Below, in pieces: positions 25,742-33,883 of a DNA stretch of 64,000 nucleotides. The notes under the pieces are model-generated. The model saw nothing but the letters and a program-made list of their open reading frames with translations, searched no databases and was not told where the DNA came from. The stretch is taken from the NCBI RefSeq assembly GCF_002019595.1, contig NZ_KV917369.1:1078417-1142416 (forward strand). The letters run 5' to 3'. A program made the position numbers and the translations under genes. The stretch is from Priestia abyssalis. Its GTDB lineage: Bacteria; Bacillota; Bacilli; Bacillales; Bacillaceae_H. Numbering within the stretch: position 1 is the first letter of the stretch; every line of letters begins with the position of its first letter.

Positions 25742-27511
25742 TTAATTCGCTACAGGAAGCCCGAATGCTTCCAGCGGTTTTGTATAAATTTTCGTTTTCA
25801 GTTCTTTCGGATCGAAGTAGACGAGCATTAAAGATTCTTTACGGACGATTTGGCCTGTTTGTTTATAATGATTATAATCAAAAGGAAGAAATTCAAGCAC
25901 TGTATGCTTGTACAGTTCTTTTTCTGCCAATTTTTCTCCGGCGAACACATCGCCCATTAAAGCCGGCTGTTCTAAAATTTGCTGATAGTAGTGGGAACGG
26001 ACTTGCTTTTGAATCGCATCATCCCACCATGGTTTACGCGGTTTGTATTTTTGATTTTGCAAATAATCGATTTTCATGAATCCTTCAATCACTACTTGTT
26101 TACTGAAATTCTCGGTTAGTAAGTATTCCTTCAAACGGCGGAATAGATCTTCCAGCTGATGGCCGATGCGGGACCAGCCAGCCTCATCCCAATGGGTACC
26201 GAAGTTTTGGAAGAAATCGAAGGGTGTTTCATACACATGGGAAACAAGGTATTCAATCGTTTCATCCATGCGGTGGTCATTCCAATATTTTTCCAAAATG
26301 TCTTCTACTTGTTTAATTCGAATCACATCTTCGAAGGATAGGACGTTGTTGCTTAAAATTTCATATGGTGCATTGTCCATGTATACATACTGATGTTGAT
26401 CAGCACGTAAACGAACACCTGTGCCGCGCAGCATCTTTAAGAAACCGAGCTGAAGCTCTTCAGGGCGAAGAGCGAAGACATCATTAAAGGTTTTCTTGAA
26501 AGAATGGTAGTCTTCTTCTGGAAGACCAGCGATTAAGTCAAGATGCTGATCGATCTTCCCGCCTTCTTTTACCATTGTGACGGTGCGGGTCAGCTTTTGG
26601 AAGTTTTGTTTGCGCATGACGAGCTCGTTGACGTCATCATTCGTTGATTGAACTCCGATTTCAAAACGGAATAAGCCTGCAGGCGCGTTGTCGTTTAAAA
26701 ATTGGATGACTTCCGGGCGCATAATATCAGCCGTAATCTCAAATTGGAAGACGACCCCGGGTACATGCTCATCAATCAGGAATTGAAACATTTCCATGGC
26801 GTAGCTGCGGCTAATATTGAATGTACGGTCAACGAATTTAATGGTTCGTGCACCGTTTTTCATTAAGTAACGAATATCTTCTTTTACTTTTTCACGATCA
26901 AAGTAGCGAACGCCGACTTCGATGGAAGATAAACAAAATTGGCAGCTGAATGGACAGCCACGGCTCGTCTCGATGTAGACAACACGTTTTGAGAGATGGG
27001 GGACATCTTCTTCAAAGCGGAACGGCGATGGCATTTCTTTTAAGTCGACTTTGTTTCGCTGAGCGTTAATAACCTTTTGACCGCCGCTGCGGAAGGCAAG
27101 GCCGCTGATGTTTTCAAAATTCCCTTCACCGTTTAATTCATCAAGAAGGTGTTTGAATGTTACTTCTCCTTCGCCGAGGACGAAAAAGTCAGCTTCTGGA
27201 ATACGGTCGAGCCAGTCGCTTACATCATATGTGACTTCCGGTCCACCAAGGATGATTTTCATGTCAGGCTTAATCTTTTTCATCATTTTAATAACTTTAA
27301 TCGTTTCTTCGATGTTCCAAATGTAACAGCTGAATCCTAATACATCAGGCTTCTTATTGTATAGATCCGTAACGATATTTAAAGAAGGATCTTTAATGGT
27401 ATATTCGGCCATTTCAATCTCGTATTCAGGAGCGGCATAGGCCTTTAAACAGCGAAGCGCCAAATTCGTATGAATGTATTTCGCATTTAACGTCGCACAA
27501 ATAATATTCAT
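25742..27511 (-). CDS. B12-binding-domain radical SAM protein
   Basis: A 589-residue enzyme. The N-terminal cobalamin-binding-type domain (about 1-140) contains KPDVLGFSCYIWNIEET and ILGGPEVTYD. The radical SAM core (about 170-400) has the cluster motif SRGCPFSCQFCLSS. A C-terminal DUF4080-like extension follows. The substrate is unknown; relatives act as methyltransferases or methylthiotransferases. The start is ATG at 27509-27511; a TTG 12 bases upstream almost touches the AAGGAG site and is less likely. The stop lies at the edge of a repeat module. Confidence 0.82.
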   Translation of the reverse strand: MNIICATLNAKYIHTNLALRCLKAYAAPEYEIEMAEYTIKDPSLNIVTDLYNKKPDVLGFSCYIWNIEETIKVIKMMKKIKPDMKIILGGPEVTYDVSDWLDRIPEADFFVLGEGEVTFKHLLDELNGEGNFENISGLAFRSGGQKVINAQRNKVDLKEMPSPFRFEEDVPHLSKRVVYIETSRGCPFSCQFCLSSIEVGVRYFDREKVKEDIRYLMKNGARTIKFVDRTFNISRSYAMEMFQFLIDEHVPGVVFQFEITADIMRPEVIQFLNDNAPAGLFRFEIGVQSTNDDVNELVMRKQNFQKLTRTVTMVKEGGKIDQHLDLIAGLPEEDYHSFKKTFNDVFALRPEELQLGFLKMLRGTGVRLRADQHQYVYMDNAPYEILSNNVLSFEDVIRIKQVEDILEKYWNDHRMDETIEYLVSHVYETPFDFFQNFGTHWDEAGWSRIGHQLEDLFRRLKEYLLTENFSKQVVIEGFMKIDYLQNQKYKPRKPWWDDAIQKQVRSHYYQQILEQPALMGDVFAGEKLAEKELYKHTVLEFLPFDYNHYKQTGQIVRKESLMLVYFDPKELKTKIYTKPLEAFGLPVAN

Positions 27512-27644
27512 TTCTTTATTCAAACTCCTTTTGGTTTATTCTTTTACTTTTATATGAATTCAATCCAAATCTTTAGCATTTTTGTAATCTTTGATCTTTA
27601 CTCATGCTTATCATATTTAAGTATTTCAAAAAGATAGGGGTAAT

Positions 27645-27794
27645 GGTTGTCTCATAAGACTTAAAGAGACCGCAAAAATTATTTATTTCTGAAAAGACCC
27701 GTCGCTGAATCTTTAGTTTTACTGGATTTCCATAACGGTTCTTTCAGGAGGATGAATCAAAAGGTATGCTTTTTATACCTTTTGATTCATCCTC
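27645..27794 (-). repeat. Structured repeat family A, copy A1
   Basis: Read on the minus strand: a long hairpin (27748-27794) opening GAGGATGAATCAAAAGG, then CTGAAAG...GTTATGGAAATCCAGTAAAA and a closing arm with GGGTCTTTTCAG, then an AT-rich tail ending AAGTCTTATGAGACA. Copies A2 (41717-41870) and A3 (61173-61310) share this layout. In this copy the second hairpin has decayed arms. It lies in the leader region of the radical SAM gene. Confidence 0.7.
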
Positions 27795-27907
27795 TTAGCA
27801 CAAAGCATTATTTTATCACATTCTCGCCAAAGGCGCTCAGGAAAATTCAATTGGATTACTTTTTCTTCCTGGAAGTTTCCTTTATTAATGTTGAATGGTT
27901 TAGGTGC

Positions 27908-27933
27908 GTTTATATAGATAATACGATATAAAC
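27908..27933. promoter_or_regulatory. Dyad in front of the PAS-AAA+ regulator
   Basis: GTTTATAT - 10 bp - ATATAAAC, 46 bp before the regulator start. It could be an autoregulatory operator. The remaining 27795-27978 holds only AT-rich sequence with a partial family C match (GGAAGTTTCCTTTAT near 27876). Confidence 0.35.
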
Positions 27934-27978
27934 ATGATACAGTAGTAGAAAAAGATCATATAAAGAGAGGGATTTAGC

Positions 27979-29673
27979 GTGCTGGAATTTGAACAAATTA
28001 ATATGGATCACTCCTTTATTTTGATTAAGCGGGATACCCCATTATCGGAAATAAAGAGCAAGCTTTTGCAATACGGTTTTGTTGTGATTACCGGAGAAAT
28101 AAGCTATACGATTGCGAATCATGAATATCCCATGATCGCCTCAGCCCACGATTCCATGCTTGCATATGAGTGGCTTGAAAAGGTGCATTGGCCTCCTTCA
28201 CCGATCTTCAGCGAGGAACAATTACGGGAAGAGGAAGCGGATTGGAGACGGCCAATTCTAATTGAAAATGAAAAACAAGAAATTATTGGAATTGTGACAG
28301 CTAACATATGGATCAAAAAATTACATACGGAAACAAAAAGGCTGACGGCTTATTTTGAAACACTGGCAGAAACCGTGAATGATGCGGTCACAGCAGTTGA
28401 CCAGGAAGGAAAAGTAATTTGCTGGAATGCTGCAGCGGAAAGAACATATGGAATTAAGAGCGATGAGATTATCGGCCGAAAAATCGGGGACCACTTCCAC
28501 GCCGAATCCGTTATGCTTCACCGTATTCTAAGTGAGGGGCGGCCAGTCCGGGGAGAGTATCATCATCCTGCCGCTGATACCCACGTACTTATAAATGCCT
28601 CTCCTATCATACAGGATAATATGATTATTGGCGGAGTGGCGACCGAACATGACATTACCCAAATCGTAAGGCTTAACGAAGAAATAGATGCTTCAACTCC
28701 TGTGCTCATCCATCAAGAACGTCCCTTTTCTTCGATGATTGGCGAAAGTACCCAAATTAAACAAGCCGTACAAATCGCGCAAAAAACAGCCCATGCGGAT
28801 ATTTCCGTTTTGTTGGCAGGTGAGCCGGGTTCGGGAAAGGAAATGTTGGCACAAGCCATTCATTATGGAGGTCCGAGAGGCAATGGCCCTTTTGTATCTA
28901 TTAACTGCTCTGCTATTCCTTCTGGCCTTTTAGAAGCCGAACTATTCGGATATCAAGGGGGGCCTTTTACAGAAGAAGAGCAGGTGGGTCAAGCGGGCAA
29001 AATTGAACAAGCACAAGAGGGAACGTTATTCATTGCAGAGATTGATCAGATGCCGTTTGATATTCAAGTGAAGTTCTTGAATTATTTGGAGAACCAATCC
29101 TTTTACCGGGTAGGGGGAATGGAAGTTGTAAACGCCCGTACACGTATCATCGCAGCGGCTTCTTCTGCCATAGAAGAAATGGTACAAGAAGGGAAATTTC
29201 ATAAAGATCTTTATTATCATTTGACGGTCATCAAAATAGATATTCCTCCATTGCGTGAACGAAAGGAAGATATCGAGGGATTAGTCGAAAACTTTATACA
29301 AGAGTTGGCTGTTAAATATCGAAAATCCATGCCGGACATCAGTCCTGAAGCTAAAGAGGCATTATTAAGTTATGAATGGCCGGGAAATATAAGGGAACTT
29401 CGAAATGTGGTAGAACGATTCATCCTTCTGAATGAGGGGGATGTTGTTACGCTTGAGCATCTTCCGCAAAATATGACTTCCGATTATTCTGCGAAAAACA
29501 GCAGGCCTTTATCAAATGGAACATTGTCCAAAGGAAGAGAGCCAGGAAAAGAAGAAGCGCTGACCATCGAAGAAGCGTTGAAGAAAACATACGGAAATAA
29601 AAGTGCAGCAGCGAAATTGCTAGGTATATCAAGAGGAACTTTATACAATAAAATCAGGGAATACGACCTATAA
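27979..29673 (+). CDS. PAS-AAA+-Fis regulator of the sigma54-activator type with degenerate ATPase motifs
   Basis: A 564-residue regulator. An N-terminal domain (about 1-95) of unknown kind is followed by a PAS domain (about 110-225), a sigma54-interaction AAA+ domain (about 255-475) and a C-terminal Fis-type HTH (about 520-560; NKSAAAKLLGISRGTLYNKI). Walker A is normal (GEPGSGKE, 281-288). The Walker-B Asp is Ala353 (LFIAEID), GAFTGA reads GPFTEE (328-333), and the two arginine-finger sites are His408 and His414 (FHKDLYYHL). ATP hydrolysis and sigma54 contact are therefore doubtful. It lies next to convergent proline genes, which may be its targets. GTG start after AGAGAGGG. Confidence 0.85.
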   Translation: MLEFEQINMDHSFILIKRDTPLSEIKSKLLQYGFVVITGEISYTIANHEYPMIASAHDSMLAYEWLEKVHWPPSPIFSEEQLREEEADWRRPILIENEKQEIIGIVTANIWIKKLHTETKRLTAYFETLAETVNDAVTAVDQEGKVICWNAAAERTYGIKSDEIIGRKIGDHFHAESVMLHRILSEGRPVRGEYHHPAADTHVLINASPIIQDNMIIGGVATEHDITQIVRLNEEIDASTPVLIHQERPFSSMIGESTQIKQAVQIAQKTAHADISVLLAGEPGSGKEMLAQAIHYGGPRGNGPFVSINCSAIPSGLLEAELFGYQGGPFTEEEQVGQAGKIEQAQEGTLFIAEIDQMPFDIQVKFLNYLENQSFYRVGGMEVVNARTRIIAAASSAIEEMVQEGKFHKDLYYHLTVIKIDIPPLRERKEDIEGLVENFIQELAVKYRKSMPDISPEAKEALLSYEWPGNIRELRNVVERFILLNEGDVVTLEHLPQNMTSDYSAKNSRPLSNGTLSKGREPGKEEALTIEEALKKTYGNKSAAAKLLGISRGTLYNKIREYDL

Positions 29674-29763
29674 ATCAATGGGCATGAGCAAAAAAGCGCT
29701 CATGTCCATTGATTTACGCATAAACGCGGGAAGAATCCGGACGGATTCTTCCCGCGTTTATGC
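29672..29763. terminator. Two tandem long perfect hairpins
   Basis: The first hairpin (29672-29715; AAATCAATGGGCATGAGC arm, one G-T pair) starts at the regulator's stop codon. Two bases later a second, perfect 22-bp inverted repeat with a 2-base centre (29718-29763) follows; its sequence is unrelated. Neither has a T-run. They may end the regulator transcript or protect its 3' end. The interval 29764-29848 is empty. Confidence 0.6.
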
Positions 29764-29848
29764 AAAGACCTTTGTGGGATATTTAAGGTGCAGGAATCAA
29801 AAACATAAACAGTATAAAAAGCAAACATATTTACGAAAACATCCCAAT

Positions 29849-29887
29849 AAAAAGACTCTCCCTTAAAAAATAGGGGAGAGCCTTTTT
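29849..29887. terminator. Terminator of putP (minus strand)
   Basis: AAAAAGGCTCTCCCC / GGGAGAGTCTTTTT (minus strand sense) with T-runs on both strands, immediately after the putP stop. Confidence 0.85.
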
Positions 29888-29888
29888 G

Positions 29889-31352
29889 TTAAGCTGAGTG
29901 TTTATATTGATCAAATTGTTCTTGAGTGTTTTGGGATGGTGCCGGTGTGAGCAGGCTGACTACATAGATGGCAATTAAGCTCACCACAAATCCAGGTACA
30001 ATCTCATAAAGGTTATTTTTTAATACGTCAAATTGAGTCCAAATGATTACAGTCGCTGCGCCTGCAATCATTCCGGCAAGAGCTCCCCATTTGTTCATTC
30101 GTTTCCAGTAAAGGCTGAGCAAAATAACCGGCCCGAAGGAAGCGCCAAAACCGGCCCATGCATATCCGACCAGGTTTAAAATGCTGCCGCCTGGATTATA
30201 TGCAATGAAAACAGCGACGATTGAGACAACCAAAACCGAAAGGCGCCCAATCAATACAAGCTCTTTATCCGTGGCCGAACGGCGGAAAAACGTTTTGTAT
30301 AAATCCTCTGTCAATGAGCTGGAGGTAACCAGAAGCTGTGAGGAAATGGTACTCATGATCGCCGCAAGAATGGCCGCCAGTAAAAAGCCTGTAATCAGAG
30401 GGTGGAATAAAATTTCACCCAATTCAATGAAAATGGTTTCGGGGTCGTCCAGCTTTATGCCATTTTGAGAATAGTAAGCAATCCCGATTAGGCCAGTTAA
30501 CATTGCGCCTATTATCGAAAAGATCATCCAGCCCATTCCGATATGGCGGGCTTTTTTGATTTCTTTTACAGAAGAAATAGCCATAAATCGCACGATGATA
30601 TGAGGTTGGCCGAAGTACCCGAGACCCCATGCAAATAAAGACACAATTCCTAAAAGGGTTGTTCCTTTAAAAATATCAAAGAGCTTCGGGTCAATCGATT
30701 TAATTTCACCAAAAGCCGAATTCATCCCACCGACATGCATGATGGTCACAATAGGAACAAGAATAAGAGCAATAAACATGATGAGTCCTTGAACAAAGTC
30801 TGTCCAGCTTACGGCAAGGAAGCCGCCGAAAAGGGTATAAGAAACGACAACAGCTACCACAATCCAAAGGCCGACTTTATAGTCGAGGTTGAACGTATTT
30901 TCGAACAACACCCCGCCGGATACCATTCCGGAAGACACATAAAAAGTGAAGAAAACGATAATAACAAGTCCAGATACTAAACGTAAGATATTTGATTGAT
31001 CACCAAAACGATTTTCTAAAAAAGCTGGAATGGTGATTGAATTATTGGCCATTTCCGAATAGGTTCTTAAACGCGGCGCGACATAGAGCCAGTTCGCGTA
31101 AGCACCTATTGTAAGTCCGATTGCAATCCACGAAGCACTGAGCCCCTGGGCGAACATTGCACCCGGCAGTCCCATCAACAGCCATCCGCTCATATCGGAA
31201 GCTCCTGCGCTAAGGGCGGTTACAGCAGGTCCGAGCGTCCTTCCTCCAAGCATATAATCGGTTAAGTTGGATGTTCGTTTATATGCATAATAACCTATAA
31301 ACAGCATTCCGATCATATAGACGGAAATGGAAATAAGCAGTTGGAAATCCAT
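29889..31352 (-). CDS. putP: PutP, sodium/proline symporter
   Basis: A 487-residue SSS-family symporter with 13 predicted helices. The Na+/proline signature LGGRTLGPAVTALSAGASDM and DMSGWLLMGLPGA are present, as are VSWTDFVQGLIM and STISSQLLVTSSSLTEDLY (in pieces). It imports proline as a carbon and nitrogen source. ATG at 31350-31352 follows GGGGGAT; an open frame runs 31 codons further without a ribosome site. It is downstream of putB on the same strand, with 317 bp between them. Confidence 0.92.
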   Translation of the reverse strand: MDFQLLISISVYMIGMLFIGYYAYKRTSNLTDYMLGGRTLGPAVTALSAGASDMSGWLLMGLPGAMFAQGLSASWIAIGLTIGAYANWLYVAPRLRTYSEMANNSITIPAFLENRFGDQSNILRLVSGLVIIVFFTFYVSSGMVSGGVLFENTFNLDYKVGLWIVVAVVVSYTLFGGFLAVSWTDFVQGLIMFIALILVPIVTIMHVGGMNSAFGEIKSIDPKLFDIFKGTTLLGIVSLFAWGLGYFGQPHIIVRFMAISSVKEIKKARHIGMGWMIFSIIGAMLTGLIGIAYYSQNGIKLDDPETIFIELGEILFHPLITGFLLAAILAAIMSTISSQLLVTSSSLTEDLYKTFFRRSATDKELVLIGRLSVLVVSIVAVFIAYNPGGSILNLVGYAWAGFGASFGPVILLSLYWKRMNKWGALAGMIAGAATVIIWTQFDVLKNNLYEIVPGFVVSLIAIYVVSLLTPAPSQNTQEQFDQYKHSA

Positions 31353-31521
31353 GGTTAAATCCCCCTTGTAGTATGTTTTTTTTCTAGGAAAATAATATTT
31401 TATCTCATTTCGAGAAATAGTGCGACTTTTTTTAAGATTCCCCATTATGATAACGCATACATTTTGGGTTTTGCGAGGGAGAGCCTTTGCGCTGTTATGT
31501 TTTAAGAAAACATCCTATAAT

Positions 31522-31551
31522 AAGCGGCCGTGAATCGCTGTCGGCCGCTTC
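31522..31551. terminator. Hairpin between putB and putP
   Basis: AAGCGGCCG - 11 nt - CGGCCGCTT. In the minus direction it lies about 120 bp after putB; no clear T-run. The rest of 31353-31668 shows only the AT-rich putP promoter region. Confidence 0.5.
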
Positions 31552-31668
31552 TGTTTAAATAATGGCTTCATGTCTATAGTTTGTGCAACAGTTCCATCGT
31601 ATTTTCGGTACAAACCCAAAATTTTTTGTAACCGTTATCATTTATGGGTTTGTGTATTTGGAAAAATC

Positions 31669-32586
31669 TTATTTGAATAGGTTTTTCAAAACGAACCACA
31701 CATTCGCAGGACGTTCTGCCAAGCGTCTCATGAAATAACCGAACCAGTCGATCCCGTATGGAACATAGACGCGAACTTTGTACCCCTCTTGAACAAGTTT
31801 GTCCTGAAGTTCTACGCAGATTCCATATAACATTTGGAATTCAAATTGATCTTTTGGAATGTTATGCTCTTGGACAATTTTTTTTGTATAGTTAATCATT
31901 TCCTCGTCGTGACTGGCAACAGCGGCATAGTGGCCGTTTAAAAGATGTGTTTTAATAATTTTTTTATAATTTTCATCTACATCCTTTTTCTCCGGAAACG
32001 CCACTGTGTCTGATTCCTTGTATGCACCTTTCACGAGACGGAGGTTTGCTTTATCTTTATCCAAGTCTTGCATGTCCTGTTCCGTCCGATATAGGTAGGC
32101 TTGAATGACAATCCCTACGTTGTCATACTCTTGTCTGAGCTCGCGGTAAATGTCTAAAGAAATCTGGCAATGGGCGTAATCTTCCATATCAATTCTGACG
32201 AAATTTCCATGCATTTTTGCCCGGTCTAAAATTCTGCGCATGTTTTTCATGCAAAGTTCTTTGCTGATGTCTAAACCTAACGAAGTCATTTTAAGAGATA
32301 AATTCGATTGAACACCGGACTTGGCAATTGCATCTAATGTTTGGATACACATCGCTGCAGATTCGTTTGCTTCTTCTTCGGTAAAGACGAATTCACCTAA
32401 GTGATCGAGTGTTACGACTTTCCCGGCTTGATTTAATTCTTCGACTGCTTTAACCGCTTTTTCGATGGTTTCTCCAGCGACAAAACGGGCTGCTCCAAAT
32501 TGCAAGCCGTATTTTTTGGCGAGTTTATTGGCTGATTGGTTTTTTCCTAAGGCTTGAAACATGTTTCTCATCAACAGTTCCATCAT
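31669..32586 (-). CDS. putB: Proline dehydrogenase (monofunctional)
   Basis: A 305-residue FAD-dependent proline dehydrogenase. Motifs LRLVKGAYKE and the C-terminal YVPYGIDWFGYFMRRLAERP mark the (beta/alpha)8 barrel that binds proline and FAD. It oxidises proline to pyrroline-5-carboxylate and passes electrons to the membrane quinone pool. No P5C dehydrogenase (putC/rocA) is beside it, so that step must be encoded elsewhere. ATG ATG after AAGGGGG; 32584-32586 is taken as the start. Confidence 0.92.
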   Translation of the reverse strand: MMELLMRNMFQALGKNQSANKLAKKYGLQFGAARFVAGETIEKAVKAVEELNQAGKVVTLDHLGEFVFTEEEANESAAMCIQTLDAIAKSGVQSNLSLKMTSLGLDISKELCMKNMRRILDRAKMHGNFVRIDMEDYAHCQISLDIYRELRQEYDNVGIVIQAYLYRTEQDMQDLDKDKANLRLVKGAYKESDTVAFPEKKDVDENYKKIIKTHLLNGHYAAVASHDEEMINYTKKIVQEHNIPKDQFEFQMLYGICVELQDKLVQEGYKVRVYVPYGIDWFGYFMRRLAERPANVWFVLKNLFK

Positions 32587-32653
32587 TGATAGCCCCCTTC
32601 AAATTAAACTTGTGAGAATTTATGGAGTTAAGAGTTTTATACTTGTTAAATTA

Positions 32654-32756
32654 ATTATAGTAATGTTTATACAGTTTTGTAAATCACTTTTTAAACATTT
32701 TTGTTTATTTTTTTATTTTTGTATAAAATGTTTAAATTTGAACACTTTTGTTCAAA
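32654..32756 (-). promoter_or_regulatory. putB promoter and upstream palindrome
   Basis: On the minus strand TTTACA (32678-32683), 18 bp and TATAAT (32654-32659) form a SigA promoter. The palindrome TTTGAACA-CTTT-TGTTCAAA (32737-32756) lies 54 bp upstream of the -35, in the position of an activator site. No sigma54 (-24/-12) promoter is seen. The remainder of 32587-32963 is AT-rich and without genes. Confidence 0.55.
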
Positions 32757-32963
32757 AGGTTGTTTTGTATAGTGTAAGTAGGAAAGCTTTGTTAGTCGAA
32801 TACCCTTTTATGCGGTGTGTAAACTTGGCAGTATACGATAGAAGAGGAGGCTTTTTGATATTTTTTAGAAAAGCAGCGTTTTCTTTTGTGGAATCCAACG
32901 AAGACGTATTGATATAATAAAACATATACTATGTGGAAGCAGTAAGTTTAGAGGTGAAGGTGT

Positions 32964-33677
32964 TTGGCATATAGACAAATTAAACCAAAGAAAATATATG
33001 AGGAAGTGGCAGAGGCTCTTTTAAGTATGATTAAAGGAGGGCAATTGAAACCGGGAGACAAATTGGATTCTGTTCAGCAGCTTGCTGAAAATTTTCAAGT
33101 TGGGCGATCGGCCATTCGTGAAGCGTTAAGCGCTTTGAGAGCGATGGGGCTTGTTGAGATGAAGCAAGGGGAAGGTACATACATCCGACAGTTTGATGCA
33201 GATTTCATCTCGTTTCCTGTAACGGCAGCTGTGCTGATGAAAAAAGAAGATATCAGCCATTTGCTCGAAGTTCGCAAAGTGCTGGAAGTGGGAACGGTCG
33301 GAGCGGCTGCAGCCAAGCGTACGATGGATGATTTGCAAAAAATGAAAGAGGCTCTTGAATATATGAAGGCGGCTGCAGGGAATGAGGAACTTGGAGAAAA
33401 AGCAGATTTCGATTTTCATATGGCAATTGCCATGGCATCGCAAAATCCGTTACTTGTCAATTTGATGAATAATGTATCAGAAATGATGCTTGAAACAATG
33501 AGAGAGACGAGAAGGCTTTGGCTTTATTCCGAGCAAACGACGTCTGAACGATTGTATCAAGAGCATATGCAAATCTATGAAGCGGTTGCTGAACAAAATG
33601 CCTCCAAGGCCCAAGAATTGATGCTAACGCATTTGACAGCGGTAGAGCAGGTATTGATGAAGTATATTGAGCGATAA
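32964..33677 (+). CDS. lutR: LutR-like GntR/FadR-family regulator
   Basis: A 237-residue repressor. The N-terminal winged HTH (about 5-75; GGQLKPGDKLDSVQQLAENF, VGRSAIREALSALRAMGLVE) and the C-terminal FCD ligand domain (about 95-225) place it in the FadR group, closest to B. subtilis LutR. L-lactate releases LutR from lutABC and lutP. An identical palindrome precedes both of those operons here. The start is TTG 32964 after GAGGTGAAGG. It is followed by a terminator and by pncB. Confidence 0.85.
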   Translation: MAYRQIKPKKIYEEVAEALLSMIKGGQLKPGDKLDSVQQLAENFQVGRSAIREALSALRAMGLVEMKQGEGTYIRQFDADFISFPVTAAVLMKKEDISHLLEVRKVLEVGTVGAAAAKRTMDDLQKMKEALEYMKAAAGNEELGEKADFDFHMAIAMASQNPLLVNLMNNVSEMMLETMRETRRLWLYSEQTTSERLYQEHMQIYEAVAEQNASKAQELMLTHLTAVEQVLMKYIER

Positions 33678-33679
33678 AA

Positions 33680-33726
33680 AGGATGTCCGGGAGCTGCGAA
33701 AAAGAGTGGTTTTCGGGCATTTTTTG
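33680..33726 (+). terminator. Terminator of lutR
   Basis: ATGTCCGGGA against TTTTCGGGCAT (G-T pairs) followed by six T residues, right after the stop. Confidence 0.7.
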
Positions 33727-33883
33727 GGATAAGGGGACTCATATAGATTAAATTACAAGAATTGCGGGAAAGTAAGTGGTAATGATACCAAAGACAGTTT
33801 TTGTTAAGATGATTGCTGTTGAGCCATCTTTTACACAACATCCAGCAAAAATAGGCGGGGTGGATTGAAAGGGGATCTTTCGA

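Noticed and set aside
25675..26079. 134-residue plus-strand frame
   Set aside because: Half lies in a repeat module and half is antisense to the radical SAM gene.
29678..29866. 62-residue frame after the PAS-AAA+ regulator
   Set aside because: It runs through two perfect hairpins; no family resemblance, and a basic, random composition.
32826..32842. TTGGCAGTATACGATAG considered as a sigma54 promoter
   Set aside because: The -24 part fits, but the -12 GC element is missing, and it does not face putB or putP.
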